The position numbers and the translations under genes are program-made. 64,000 nucleotides of DNA. Origin: Mesorhizobium qingshengii. GTDB taxonomy: Bacteria; Pseudomonadota; Alphaproteobacteria; Rhizobiales; Rhizobiaceae. Within the stretch, counting starts at the first letter, position 1. Every line of letters starts with the position of its first letter. Under the pieces are notes generated by a model. The model was not told the DNA's origin. It did not search any database and was given only the letters and a program-made list of their open reading frames with translations. The stretch lies in contig NZ_JAPFQA010000001.1 of assembly GCF_027563465.1 (NCBI RefSeq), forward strand, positions 558,001-622,000, given 5' to 3'. This document shows, one piece after another, positions 42,700 to 51,604 of this stretch.

Positions 42700-43383
42700 A
42701 TGGCCGAATTCCATTTTGTCGAAGACTACGAAAAGCACGTCGCGAGACTCATGCGCGATCATCCGATTGACGAAGCGATGTCGCTCGCCGTCGGTGGCGC
42801 CTATGACATTATCGGCCGAATTGAAGCCGAAGCCCTCATCAGGAACGGCCTGCGCGATGGCATGCGCCTTGCCGACGTCGGCTGCGGTTCGGGGCGCACG
42901 GCGGTTGCGCTCGCAAGACGCTTGCGCATTGACTATGACGGTTACGATATCGTTCAGGCCTTGCTCGACTATGCCAAGAGCAAGACACCCGAAGAGTATA
43001 GGTTCCACATGAACCGAGCGGTGAAACTCCCGGCCCCGGACGCAACATTCGACTATGTATGTGCCTTCAGCCTGTTTACCCACCTTCTGCACGAAGAGAC
43101 CTTCATCTATATGCGCGACTGTCACCGTGTGCTGAAGGAGGGCGGCAAGCTGCTTTTTTCTTTCCTGGAGTTTCGCATGGCCGCCCTCTGGCCAATCTTT
43201 GAGGCGACTGTGAAGCAATACGAGGCCAGCACTCGCCCGACTCTCAACATGTTCCTTGAACGCCAAGCCATTGAGGTCTTCGCGGCCAAGATCGGCTTCA
43301 GTGTGGAGGAATTCATCGACGCCGACGCTCCGGTTCTCGATGAGCATATGCTCGGCCAGTCTATGTGCGTGATGGTGAGATAA
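42700..43383 (+). CDS. Class I SAM-dependent methyltransferase
   Basis: A 227-residue methyltransferase. Motif I is LADVGCGSGRTAVAL (about 58-72). The post-I acidic residue is in YDGYDIVQ. FDYVCAFSLFTHLLHEE is the usual motif after strand 4, and LKEGGKLLFSFLE is the post-loop strand. It lies 16 bases after the GT fusion gene and 6 bases before another methyltransferase gene. The context points to O-methylation of a sugar in the surface glycan, but the acceptor is unknown. Confidence 0.87.
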   Translation: MAEFHFVEDYEKHVARLMRDHPIDEAMSLAVGGAYDIIGRIEAEALIRNGLRDGMRLADVGCGSGRTAVALARRLRIDYDGYDIVQALLDYAKSKTPEEYRFHMNRAVKLPAPDATFDYVCAFSLFTHLLHEETFIYMRDCHRVLKEGGKLLFSFLEFRMAALWPIFEATVKQYEASTRPTLNMFLERQAIEVFAAKIGFSVEEFIDADAPVLDEHMLGQSMCVMVR

Positions 43384-43389
43384 AGTCAG

Positions 43390-44175
43390 ATGCGATTATT
43401 CCAGAAGCCTCGCCCAGCGCTACCACCGCGCACGAAGAAAATCACTTCGGCGTTGAACCTTGCCGGAAAGGGTATCGAATACGGGCCTTTGCACGCGGTA
43501 CTTTTGCGAAAGCCGCACTATGACGTTTCCTATGTGGACTATGCCGACCGCGCTTACTTGGCCGAGCACTATGCCAACAATCCTAATGTCGACGTCAGCC
43601 TGATCCCCGAGATCGACATCGTTACCGGCGGCAAGCTGATTTCTGAATTTCTCCCAAAGGAGTCGATCGACTATATTGTGGCGTCGCACGTCATGGAGCA
43701 TGTGCCCGACCTGCTCGGCTGGCTCGAAGCGAATCTGTATGTGCTTAAGCCCGGCGGTCGGATCGCCGTTGCGTTTCCGGACAAGCGTTACTGCTTCGAC
43801 CTGAAACGAAAAAGCAGCACGATTTCCGATGTTATGGCGTCCTACCTCGAGAAGCGGACAAGACCGAGCTTCCATCAGATATGCGATCATTTCTGGAATG
43901 TTAGCAAAGCTAACCCGTTGGATTGTTGGAAAAAGACAACTACCCCTGAGAATGCAGAATACATTCATGAAAGAAAGAGTATCGTTGAAACGCTTAGAAA
44001 AATGGCAATAAGGGAAGATTATATTGATTGCCATTGCTGGGTTTTTGCTGATTTTCAATTTCTTGAAACAATGAACGATATAAAGTCTGTTCACAACATT
44101 GGATTGGAAGTCGTATCGTTTTATCCGACTCAACCAAATACTCTAGAATTTTACGCGACTTTTGAGAGAGTTTAA
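43390..44175 (+). CDS. Methyltransferase-fold protein of the polysaccharide locus
   Basis: A 261-residue protein with the SAM-methyltransferase fold. Motif I is the variant GIEYGPLHAVL, in place of LEIGPLxxP of its subfamily. The later region IVASHVMEHVPDLLGWLEANLYVLKPGGRIAVAFPD is typical. The C-terminal half is more AT-rich and less conserved. Its place directly after another methyltransferase and near sugar genes suggests glycan methylation. Enzymatic activity is inferred only from the fold. Confidence 0.8.
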   Translation: MRLFQKPRPALPPRTKKITSALNLAGKGIEYGPLHAVLLRKPHYDVSYVDYADRAYLAEHYANNPNVDVSLIPEIDIVTGGKLISEFLPKESIDYIVASHVMEHVPDLLGWLEANLYVLKPGGRIAVAFPDKRYCFDLKRKSSTISDVMASYLEKRTRPSFHQICDHFWNVSKANPLDCWKKTTTPENAEYIHERKSIVETLRKMAIREDYIDCHCWVFADFQFLETMNDIKSVHNIGLEVVSFYPTQPNTLEFYATFERV

Positions 44176-44301
44176 GGGTATATTCATAATATTGAGGGGC
44201 GTTGGATGACAGGAAGGCGGCCGATGACGCGCTTCGTGTAGTGGAGACAAAAAGCGATTATACAGATGCGAACCTAGCCAAACACGGGGGTGTGAAGGCA
44301 A

Positions 44302-45069
44302 ATGCTGCAATATGATAAGATATTCTTTTTACATATTCCAAAGACGGCGGGCAGCGCTTTTAACCATATATTCAAACCGCTTTTTGGGCCGGATCGCTAC
44401 TTTGAGCATATGGAGAGCCAGCCAGAGCTATTTCTATCGGTGCAAAGGGATGGTCGCCCCTTCTTTATGTCTGGGCATGTGTACTTTGAGGCTGCTTGTC
44501 CATTGATCGAGAGGTCCGATGTCTTCACCATCACCATCCTGCGCGAGCCAGTAGCGCAACTCATTTCACATTTGAAATGGGTAAAGTATGTCGGCAGCCC
44601 AAAGTACCCGGACCCGAACGCCATAGATGCCGAGATTTTGGAGTTTGCGCGGGAGCTTTTTCGTGTGCCTCTCAGCGACATCGCGAGTGTCGGCGATCTC
44701 TTGGATCGCCCTCTAGGGCTAAGACTCTTTGATAATCTACAGGTTCGATACTTGTCGGATCCGTTCGTATTGCGGGTCGGGCCTGAGCATGCCAAGAGGG
44801 CGATAGAGAATATAATAAAGTTCAAATTCGTATTTGTTTTGGAAGATATGGCGATTGCACATGAAATGTTATCTCGGAAGTTTCCTGGAATTGAAGATAT
44901 TAATTTATATAACGAAGCTCAAATTGTAGACGATGTAGATTTTCGAAATGCTGAAATCGGCAATTTCTACCTTGAGCGCACAGCTCTAGATAGGCAACTA
45001 TATTTGTCGGCTCGGTCATTTTCGCTGAGATTTCATCTCTTGAAGGCAGCAGATGCGATACCTCGCTAG
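44302..45069 (+). CDS. Sulfotransferase family protein
   Basis: A 255-residue PAPS-dependent sulfotransferase of the Sulfotransfer_2 (carbohydrate) type. The 5'-phosphosulfate loop is HIPKTAGSAF at 11-20. The 3'-phosphate site is TILREPVAQLISHL, near residues 77-90. The gene is AT-rich compared with the rfb genes. It may sulfate an O-chain or core sugar, as sulfated LPS is known in Sinorhizobium. PAPS could come from cysD/cysNC at 60.0-62.9 kb in the same window. A 126-base gap separates it from the upstream methyltransferase gene, and a hairpin follows. Confidence 0.85.
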   Translation: MLQYDKIFFLHIPKTAGSAFNHIFKPLFGPDRYFEHMESQPELFLSVQRDGRPFFMSGHVYFEAACPLIERSDVFTITILREPVAQLISHLKWVKYVGSPKYPDPNAIDAEILEFARELFRVPLSDIASVGDLLDRPLGLRLFDNLQVRYLSDPFVLRVGPEHAKRAIENIIKFKFVFVLEDMAIAHEMLSRKFPGIEDINLYNEAQIVDDVDFRNAEIGNFYLERTALDRQLYLSARSFSLRFHLLKAADAIPR

Positions 45070-45146
45070 AGCGGCACGGCATAATTTCGGAAGGAGTTGG
45101 AAGGAGAATGAAAAGGGAGGCTCGATCGCCGTCATCGCGATGAAAG

Positions 45147-45171
45147 GTTACCAAAGGTGGTCTTTGGTAAC
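45147..45171. terminator. Hairpin between convergent sulfotransferase and methyltransferase genes
   Basis: A perfect 10-bp stem, GTTACCAAAG (45147-45156) and CTTTGGTAAC (45162-45171), has a 5-base loop. It lies 78 bases after the sulfotransferase stop and 36 bases before the stop of the opposing methyltransferase gene, so it can serve both. Confidence 0.6.
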
Positions 45172-45206
45172 TGGGCTCTGAGATGGCATCTGTGGGATAA
45201 GAGTCC

Positions 45207-45983
45207 CTATTTTCGCGCCACCAGAGCCAATGCCGGACCGTTCGGATGTCCCGGGTGGTCGAATTCTATTGCCTCCACCGTGAAGCCGAAATCGGCAATC
45301 GCCCGCATCAGAGACCCCCGGGTAAGCCAAAACGCCCACGGCTTCCCCCCGCCGCAGAAGCCGGCCCAATTGAGCGCCTCCTCATAATTGCGCCTGGATA
45401 CCGTGTATGACTTGCCGCTGACCTCGATCTCGTACGGCTTCTCGAACTGCTTGGTCAGATTTTCTCGGGTGCGTAGCGAGTCGTCGTAGTAGTGCGTCCA
45501 AAGGAAGATCGTATCGGATACACGAGCAATGTTGCCAAGAAATTCAACAGGGTCGGTCATATGATAGAGTATGCCTGACGCCACGCATACATCGAAGCGT
45601 TCGCTGGTTTCCGACAAATACTTCATCGCGTCGCCGTAGAGAAATCGGGCACGACTGAGGTTGAAGATTTCCTTGACGCAGAGGCATTTTAGGTAGGATC
45701 GCGAATTGGCCTCGACAGCGAGTATCGATTCCGCGCCTGCTTGATGCATCATGTAAGTGTGTCCCGCCTCCAGCGGTCCGAGCTCCAGAATGCGCTTGCT
45801 GGCAAAGCCGCCAATGGTTTTCGAAAGCCAATCGATGCGGGCATCTTCAAATAGGGCCGCGCTCCCGGGCGTCGTCGTTGCGCCGGCCGTCGCCGGAAAT
45901 TTGGACGACCATTCGCCTTTGAAAATATCGACCGCATTTTGAGCGCTTGGCGCAGTCGCCACGTACGCGTCTAGAATGTCCAT
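45207..45983 (-). CDS. Class I SAM-dependent methyltransferase
   Basis: A 258-residue methyltransferase. Motif I is ILELGPLEAGHTYMM (about 65-79), the acidic strand-2 residue is in ILAVEANSRSY, and FDVCVASGILYHMTDPVEFL is the strand-4 motif. The closing region has FTVEAIEFDHPGHPNGPALALVARK. It shares the minus strand with the GtrA/WxcM group but is 275 bases beyond the last gene of that group, so it may have its own promoter. Likely role: methylation of a surface-glycan residue. Confidence 0.86.
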   Translation of the reverse strand: MDILDAYVATAPSAQNAVDIFKGEWSSKFPATAGATTTPGSAALFEDARIDWLSKTIGGFASKRILELGPLEAGHTYMMHQAGAESILAVEANSRSYLKCLCVKEIFNLSRARFLYGDAMKYLSETSERFDVCVASGILYHMTDPVEFLGNIARVSDTIFLWTHYYDDSLRTRENLTKQFEKPYEIEVSGKSYTVSRRNYEEALNWAGFCGGGKPWAFWLTRGSLMRAIADFGFTVEAIEFDHPGHPNGPALALVARK

Positions 45984-46258
45984 TTGTTTCCTCTAAACCG
46001 AATGCTGGATGGGCCTTAGCAGCCTGCGATGCCCATGTCACGCCAGCTCCCCTGCCGGCGCAGGGATTGCCGGATCTCGGGCCGCGGCCCAATCGTCGAC
46101 GGTCTAGCTCCAACACCTTTTTGCACGTGGTTGTGATCGGATAGCATTCGTAGTGTCAGCCGGGTCTTCGGCGGAGCTTTCTTTCCCGAGCTCGGCGCGC
46201 ACCCACAATGCGATCGTCAACTACGCGCATCTGCATCGCCAAGCGGAAATCAAATCGG

Positions 46259-48190
46259 CTACCCCGCGGCGCCCGGCTCTCTGAGAACGCATGAAACATT
46301 GAGCTCCTTTACAACCGAGGGCTGGCTGTCGGAAACCGGGTCAAGCCGAAACTCATTCTTGAAGCCGTGTGGTTCGATCACGAGGAACCGCACCGCATTT
46401 CCATTGCCTGCAGCAATTTGCCGGGTGCGGCTGTTGGCTTCGGAGAAGGTCGAAGCGCCCCACGGAACATAGAAGAGCTGGACAGTCGTGGGGTTTTCAA
46501 CACCCACGGTGCTATCTACGCGGACTGCCAAGCAGTGGTGAAGGTCACCTGCTTGCCCGACCGAAAAAGCCATCTGAACATCCTTGCCGGCGGACAGATT
46601 CAGTTGATTGCCAGCGCGGGTCTCGGCTTTCGCGTTGCTCACCGTGACGCCGTCAATTGGCTTGCCCAGCACGTTCCAGGTCGGGTTGCCGGGAGCACGC
46701 TCAAGCAGGTCGGGCGGAAAGAAGCGTATGAATGACGCCCCCATTTTCACCGCGTTTGCGTACGCCAGCGTCATGTCGCGAGGATAAAGCGTCGGACAAT
46801 CGATAGGCCCTCCGTTGAGCAGCTTCGCATGTAAACACGCGCCGTTTCGAAGCGTTAGATCAGATGTCTGCCGAAAGTAGGAAGCGTGGGCAAAGACTCC
46901 TGCCGCCATGGTGAACACGACGACGCAACTCGTTGCCACCACCGCAACGATGCGAATTGCATCCATCTTCCTCGGCCACAGCATTGTCGCCATAACGATG
47001 GCGCCCGCAAACACCCAGGGCCAAATCAATGTCGCCCAAAAGAAGTGAAAGCGCGCGAAGCCAAAGGCGAAGAGTTGCAAAGGGGTGGATATGTTGGCGG
47101 GGCGCAAATCGCTTCGACCGGCGGCGACCATTAGAAGGTAGAAAAATACCGAGGCGAACAAGAGGAGGCTGATCAATCCGGAACGGGCAGGAACCGAATG
47201 CCGCGTCTCCGCCGTCTTGACATTGCGCAGGCCGGCTATCGCGACCGTCACGGCAAGGGCCATGCAAAGCAAGACGACCAAAAGAGATCGCAACGGATGC
47301 GAACCCGCCAGCATGAGACTGCGGCCTACCTTGCCGAACAAGTAAAACCAGAACTCGGGGCTGTTCGGCAGGGACCAGGGCGTTCCTGAATGCACTTGGC
47401 CATGTTGGACGAATACGAGGACGTACCCCTGCACGATGACGGTAATGACGGACGCGCAAAACAGCGCAACTCCGTCAGGAGTCAAATCACCAAATGCGCG
47501 CCGATTAATCGCGATGCAGACAATGAGTGTGGCGGCCAATGCGAGTAAGGAGAAAGCGCCGGAAGTGTAAGTCAATCCCGAAAGAATGCCTAACACGAAC
47601 AAAACGAAAGAGCGAACGGGCCACGGCCAGCGGCTTACGACCAGAATGTAAACTGCGCCAAGAATGAATATCAGCGGTACAGCTTGGTGATAAGCTATGT
47701 TTTGTCGGCCCCAATAGCTATCCGACTGGAGCATGAGCAAAGTGAACGCAAAGGCGCAAGCTGTAAGCAGGCTATCGTCGAGAGCGGACTTGAGGAGGAG
47801 CCATTGCAATAAAAGGAGTAAACCGAGGGTGGTTGTCATAGAAATAAGTTGATCTACGACGGAATTTCCTTTGAAAATGATAAAAGTAAGAGACTCAAGA
47901 AGTTTACCAACGGCGTATAGAGTGTCATTTGCCGGTGTAAAAAGATATTTAAGACTAAAAGATCCTGACGTTCCATCAAAATAGGCGCGCCAGTCATCAA
48001 AATACGGAAGGTCTATTCCATAGTTAACCCACTGAACTGCCATCCAAACGAGGCAGGCAATTGGGATGGCGATGAAAAGGGCGATAATAATGCGCTCTGC
48101 CGGTCTCGGCGTGTGGTGAGGTGGGCGCATGGTATGGGGGGCTACTCCCAGCATGAGGTCCGCCGTTTGAGGCCCGATAGAACGTTTCAT
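46259..48190 (-). CDS. Polytopic membrane glycosyltransferase candidate (GT-C-like, Gtr type)
   Basis: A 643-residue protein with about ten to twelve hydrophobic segments in its first 450 residues and a soluble C-terminal part. The first loop after TM1 contains DLPYFDDW. An acidic pair in that place is the usual catalytic feature of GT-C enzymes, which use a lipid-linked sugar on the periplasmic face. I recognise no named family. I chose ATG 48190, because its ATGA overlaps the gtrA stop; ATG 48211 is an alternative. The position behind gtrA and a GtrB-like GT2 suggests it is the serotype-specific transferase of a three-part Gtr system. Confidence 0.72.
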   Translation of the reverse strand: MKRSIGPQTADLMLGVAPHTMRPPHHTPRPAERIIIALFIAIPIACLVWMAVQWVNYGIDLPYFDDWRAYFDGTSGSFSLKYLFTPANDTLYAVGKLLESLTFIIFKGNSVVDQLISMTTTLGLLLLLQWLLLKSALDDSLLTACAFAFTLLMLQSDSYWGRQNIAYHQAVPLIFILGAVYILVVSRWPWPVRSFVLFVLGILSGLTYTSGAFSLLALAATLIVCIAINRRAFGDLTPDGVALFCASVITVIVQGYVLVFVQHGQVHSGTPWSLPNSPEFWFYLFGKVGRSLMLAGSHPLRSLLVVLLCMALAVTVAIAGLRNVKTAETRHSVPARSGLISLLLFASVFFYLLMVAAGRSDLRPANISTPLQLFAFGFARFHFFWATLIWPWVFAGAIVMATMLWPRKMDAIRIVAVVATSCVVVFTMAAGVFAHASYFRQTSDLTLRNGACLHAKLLNGGPIDCPTLYPRDMTLAYANAVKMGASFIRFFPPDLLERAPGNPTWNVLGKPIDGVTVSNAKAETRAGNQLNLSAGKDVQMAFSVGQAGDLHHCLAVRVDSTVGVENPTTVQLFYVPWGASTFSEANSRTRQIAAGNGNAVRFLVIEPHGFKNEFRLDPVSDSQPSVVKELNVSCVLREPGAAG

Positions 48191-48567
48191 CGTTGTCTGC
48201 GCAGTATCCATCGAGAAACCAGGAAGTTGAGAATTGTCGTGAAGGCGAGCGTTGAAAAGAACGCCACCGTTCGGCTTTGCAGCAGTTGTTCGAGAAAATG
48301 AAGAGTTGCCAACCCGGCAACAAACACGGCGGCGACCGAACCGCCGACCGTCAGTCGATCCGCTAGGTGAGTACGCCCGCCAGGAAACACCCGACCCGGA
48401 TAGAACACCATCACGAACGCGAGGCCTAGCAGCCAGGCGATCGCATAGGAAGCTGCTGACGGGAGTAAAAGAAGGCCGGCGAAGTAGACGACGCTCGTCA
48501 GCGCGGTGTTCAATGCGCCCGCCACAAGAAAGCGGAGTGCGTCTGAGCCCATGCGGTCAGCGGTCAT
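48187..48567 (-). CDS. GtrA-like flippase family protein
   Basis: A 126-residue GtrA-family membrane protein with four hydrophobic helices (about 12-30, 37-52, 70-86, 98-112). Family features are RFLVAGALNTALTSVVYF at the start and the closing ILNFLVSRWILRR. GtrA proteins are thought to flip undecaprenyl-phosphate-linked sugars to the periplasm. ATG 48567 overlaps the end of the upstream gene by 11 bases; ATG 48552 (after a 4-base gap) is an equal alternative. The stop overlaps the next start as ATGA. Confidence 0.88.
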   Translation of the reverse strand: MTADRMGSDALRFLVAGALNTALTSVVYFAGLLLLPSAASYAIAWLLGLAFVMVFYPGRVFPGGRTHLADRLTVGGSVAAVFVAGLATLHFLEQLLQSRTVAFFSTLAFTTILNFLVSRWILRRQR

Positions 48568-49507
48568 CCGGTTTGACCGTATCCAAGAAATCCGCATAGT
48601 CCCTGATGTAGTCGTCGGCATCGTAGGGATGCGAGGCCATGACCAGGAGCACCGTGTCGGGCTGAAACTTGTACTGAATCCCCCAGATGCCGGGCGGTAT
48701 GTAGAGCCCGATCGACGGTTCGGTCAAGGAAACCTCTTTCCTGCCATGGCCATCGTCCACGACGACCGAGAGAGAGCCGTGAGCAGCGACAAGGAATTGG
48801 TGGCACTCGCGATGCGCGTGCTCACCCCTGACCTTGTCGGACGGCACGCCATAGACCAGGAAAGACCGCGCCGGCTTGAACGGCAGGTTCAAACCGAACT
48901 CCAGCGGTGCGAGTTCGCCGCGCAGGTCGCCAAAATGCGGCAGCCGCCAGAGTTCGCTGCCGCCGACCGCAAGCGACATTTTCTCGCCGACCGTGCCGGG
49001 AAAGGTCTGCGTGACGGCTGGCACGATCCGCGGGCCGGTCTGGTAGCCGATGATGATGGCGGGATTTCCGACCACAACAGCATTGGCAGGCACGTTCTTG
49101 GTCACCACGGCGCCGGCGCCTATCATCGCATGGCGGCCAATGATAACGCCCGGCAGGATTGTCGCGTTGGCACCGATCGACGCCCCGTCCTCGACCGTCG
49201 TCAGCAGGAACGCTTCGGGATATTCCTTGGAGCGCGGGAAGCGATCGTTGGTGAAGGTCGCGTTCGGACCGACAAACACGCTGTTGCCCAAGCGTACGCC
49301 ATCCCATAGCTGCACGCCGCTCTTGATGGTCACATCATTGCCGACGACCACATCGTTCTCGATGAAGACATGATCGCAGATATTGCAGTTCGAGCCGATC
49401 ACGGCGCCGGGGAGGACGTGGGCGAACGCCCAGATGCGTGTCCCGCTGCCGATTTGAGGGCTTTCGCAGATGCCGCGTTCATGCACGAAAAATGGCTTGT
49501 CGGTCAT
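48557..49507 (-). CDS. WxcM-like bifunctional sugar N-acetyltransferase / 3,4-ketoisomerase
   Basis: A 316-residue fusion. Residues 10-160 are a left-handed beta helix acyltransferase of the WbbJ/FdtC type (IGSGTRIWAFAHV, IGSNCNICDHVFIEN, IGANATILPGVIIG, IGAGAVVTKNVP). Residues about 178-310 are a cupin ketoisomerase of the FdtA/QdtA type (PFKPARSFLVYGVP, RGEHAHRECHQ at 228-238). The order equals WxcM of Xanthomonas. The enzyme converts dTDP-4-keto-6-deoxyglucose to the 3-keto isomer and later acetylates the 3-amino sugar. Whether the product is the galacto (Fuc3NAc) or gluco (Qui3NAc) form is not decided by sequence reading. Start and stop overlap neighbouring genes. Confidence 0.92.
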   Translation of the reverse strand: MTDKPFFVHERGICESPQIGSGTRIWAFAHVLPGAVIGSNCNICDHVFIENDVVVGNDVTIKSGVQLWDGVRLGNSVFVGPNATFTNDRFPRSKEYPEAFLLTTVEDGASIGANATILPGVIIGRHAMIGAGAVVTKNVPANAVVVGNPAIIIGYQTGPRIVPAVTQTFPGTVGEKMSLAVGGSELWRLPHFGDLRGELAPLEFGLNLPFKPARSFLVYGVPSDKVRGEHAHRECHQFLVAAHGSLSVVVDDGHGRKEVSLTEPSIGLYIPPGIWGIQYKFQPDTVLLVMASHPYDADDYIRDYADFLDTVKPDDR

Positions 49508-50442
49508 TTGGCTGTTCCGTCAACGACGCGGCTGATGATCCTGAGAGGGCGCGACTTGGTGTTTTCAACGGCGCGCCAGAGATAGCAGCCAAGAATGCCC
49601 TGAACCAGGAGACTGGCCGATCCGAAACCGGTGATCAGCAGCACCAGCGTCGTGTAACCAGCGGGGTCGATATTGCCCAGCAGCCGCGCGATCACGGTAA
49701 CGATTGCAAACAGAAGGCTTAGCACACAGCCTGCAAAACCTAGCCAGAGTGCGAGCATGATCGGAAAATCAGAGAACGAAAATATGCTGTCCATCATGTA
49801 TCGGAACCGCCGCGCCATGCCCCAGGCGCTTGTTCCGTGCTCTCGTTCGCGACGGCGGTAAGGTACGAATTCACGCCTGAAGCCGACCCAGAACAGTTGC
49901 ACCACAAGCGAGCTGTTCGGCTCCTCGATCGACAGGATCGCTTCCAGCACCTGGCGATTGCAGGCGAAAATATCCACGCCGCCACTCGGCATGCTTGGCA
50001 GGACGAGCCTGCGGTAGGCGGCCCAGAAAGCCTTGGACAGAAATTTGGTCAGGGGTGGATCGCTACGCCCGGCGCGCTGCCCAAACACCACGTCTGCTTC
50101 GTCCTTTTCCAGTTTCGAAAAGAATTCGACGATCAGTTCCGGTGGTTCCTGCAGGTCGGCGGCCATGGCGGCAACCTGGTCACCCGAGGCATGTTCGAGC
50201 CCGGTTCGAATGGCGGTGAACGAGCCAAAGTTCCGGCTATGGAAGATGATCTTGTAGTCATAGCCCGAGCCCTTCAATTCCTTGACCAGCAGAGGGCCGG
50301 ATTCGTCCGGCGATCCGTCGACAACGAAGACGAACTCGATGTCACCTCGATATCTGGAATGGAAATTGGCGACCGCCTGCAGAAGGGAAGGGATGTTCGC
50401 CTGATTTCGATAGATCGGGAAAACGATCGAACGTGTTGTCAC
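49504..50442 (-). CDS. GT2 glycosyltransferase, polyprenyl-phosphate type (GtrB/DPM1-like)
   Basis: A 312-residue enzyme with an N-terminal GT2 domain (SIVFPIYRNQANI, VVDGSPDES, MAADLQEPPELI) and two C-terminal transmembrane helices (about 225-250 and 260-285). This is the layout of GtrB and dolichol/undecaprenyl-phosphate sugar transferases, which load one sugar onto the lipid carrier in the cytoplasm. I prefer the GTG start at 50442, because GGGAGG lies just upstream and GTGA overlaps the aminotransferase stop; ATG 50454 is possible. The donor could be the dTDP-3-acetamido sugar made by the flanking genes. Confidence 0.88.
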   Translation of the reverse strand: MTTRSIVFPIYRNQANIPSLLQAVANFHSRYRGDIEFVFVVDGSPDESGPLLVKELKGSGYDYKIIFHSRNFGSFTAIRTGLEHASGDQVAAMAADLQEPPELIVEFFSKLEKDEADVVFGQRAGRSDPPLTKFLSKAFWAAYRRLVLPSMPSGGVDIFACNRQVLEAILSIEEPNSSLVVQLFWVGFRREFVPYRRREREHGTSAWGMARRFRYMMDSIFSFSDFPIMLALWLGFAGCVLSLLFAIVTVIARLLGNIDPAGYTTLVLLITGFGSASLLVQGILGCYLWRAVENTKSRPLRIISRVVDGTAK

Positions 50443-51569
50443 ATTGCCTCCCATTCGCGGAGGGCCAGGCACACTTGCCCTATCTCGTCACTCGTCATGT
50501 CGGGATAGCAGGGAACGGAACACAGACGGCTGACGCTGGCTCTTGAAACGGCGAGATTTTCCGTACCCTTCATCGGCAGATCCGCCCAGCCGATCTGGTC
50601 GCAATCCAGCACGGGATAGTGAATGTCGGTGTCGACGCCGCGCTCTTTCATAAACGCTCGGAATGCATCCCGGTCGTCGCAAAGCGCGACGGCGAGATGC
50701 GCCACAGCGCCATCTCCCCCCTCTAGGAATTGCAATCGACGCCCGGCTACCGACTTATACTGGCTGAGGATGGCACGCCGCTGCCCGTTGCGGATATCCA
50801 CATCGCCCAGCAAAACGTCCAGTATCGCGGCTTGAACCTCATCCATGCGAGAGTTGCGGCCGTTGGGCACGCCGACATGATATTTTGAAGTCCAGCCATA
50901 TTGCTGCAACTGCCGTATGTGCGCGGCAACTGGCGCGTCAGGGGTGAGAACAGCACCGCCGTCACCCATGGCCCCGAGATTCTTGGTTGGATAGAAACTG
51001 AAAGTGGAGATATCTCCCAGCGAACCCGCAACCTCGTTTGCGATCCTTGCCCCGTGCGCCTGTGCGCAGTCCTCCACGATTGGAATGTGCGAGAGGCCAG
51101 CCTCGGCAAGTCCGGCCCTCACGGCTCGGACATCGACGACGCCGCCATAAAGGTGGGTGACGACGATCGCAGCGGTGTCTGCGTTGGCGGCCTTCAACGC
51201 GGACTGAACGTCCATGAGCTGGCTGGCCTGTTCGATGTCGACATAGTGCGGAATGAGGTCGTTGTGCCAGCAGGCGCAGCTAGCATAGCCCCCTGCATTG
51301 GCCGCGATGATGACTTCGCGCCCGCGCGAGCCGTTGCGCCTGACAACCGCGGCCAAGGCAAATTCAAGTGCATCGGTGCCGTTGGCGACAAGGACGCATT
51401 CCGAAACACCTATATACTTGGAAAAATTTGCCGCAAATCGTTTGCCCGCCGCGCCGTTGAGCCACCAACCGGACCGCAGCGTGCTCGCCACTTCACGCTC
51501 GATTTCAACCTGATAGCGCTGATACAGGCGCTTCAGATCATTCATCGGAACGGAGTCTTGTTTCGTCAT
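50439..51569 (-). CDS. DegT/DnrJ/EryC1 sugar aminotransferase (FdtB/QdtB-like)
   Basis: A 376-residue PLP enzyme. The catalytic lysine is K196 in FYPTKNLGAMGDGG, and the cofactor site includes ANGTDALEF and VEDCAQAHGA. In this context it should aminate dTDP-3-keto-6-deoxyhexose at C3, as FdtB or QdtB does. The next-but-one gene carries the ketoisomerase and acetyltransferase that complete the pathway. The start at 51569 lies 35 bases after the wzt stop; ATG 51545 is an alternative. Its stop overlaps the GT2 start by four bases. Confidence 0.93.
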   Translation of the reverse strand: MTKQDSVPMNDLKRLYQRYQVEIEREVASTLRSGWWLNGAAGKRFAANFSKYIGVSECVLVANGTDALEFALAAVVRRNGSRGREVIIAANAGGYASCACWHNDLIPHYVDIEQASQLMDVQSALKAANADTAAIVVTHLYGGVVDVRAVRAGLAEAGLSHIPIVEDCAQAHGARIANEVAGSLGDISTFSFYPTKNLGAMGDGGAVLTPDAPVAAHIRQLQQYGWTSKYHVGVPNGRNSRMDEVQAAILDVLLGDVDIRNGQRRAILSQYKSVAGRRLQFLEGGDGAVAHLAVALCDDRDAFRAFMKERGVDTDIHYPVLDCDQIGWADLPMKGTENLAVSRASVSRLCSVPCYPDMTSDEIGQVCLALREWEAM

Positions 51570-51604
51570 GCGTCAGTCTCGTTACCCGATGCCCGCGAAA
51601 AGGA

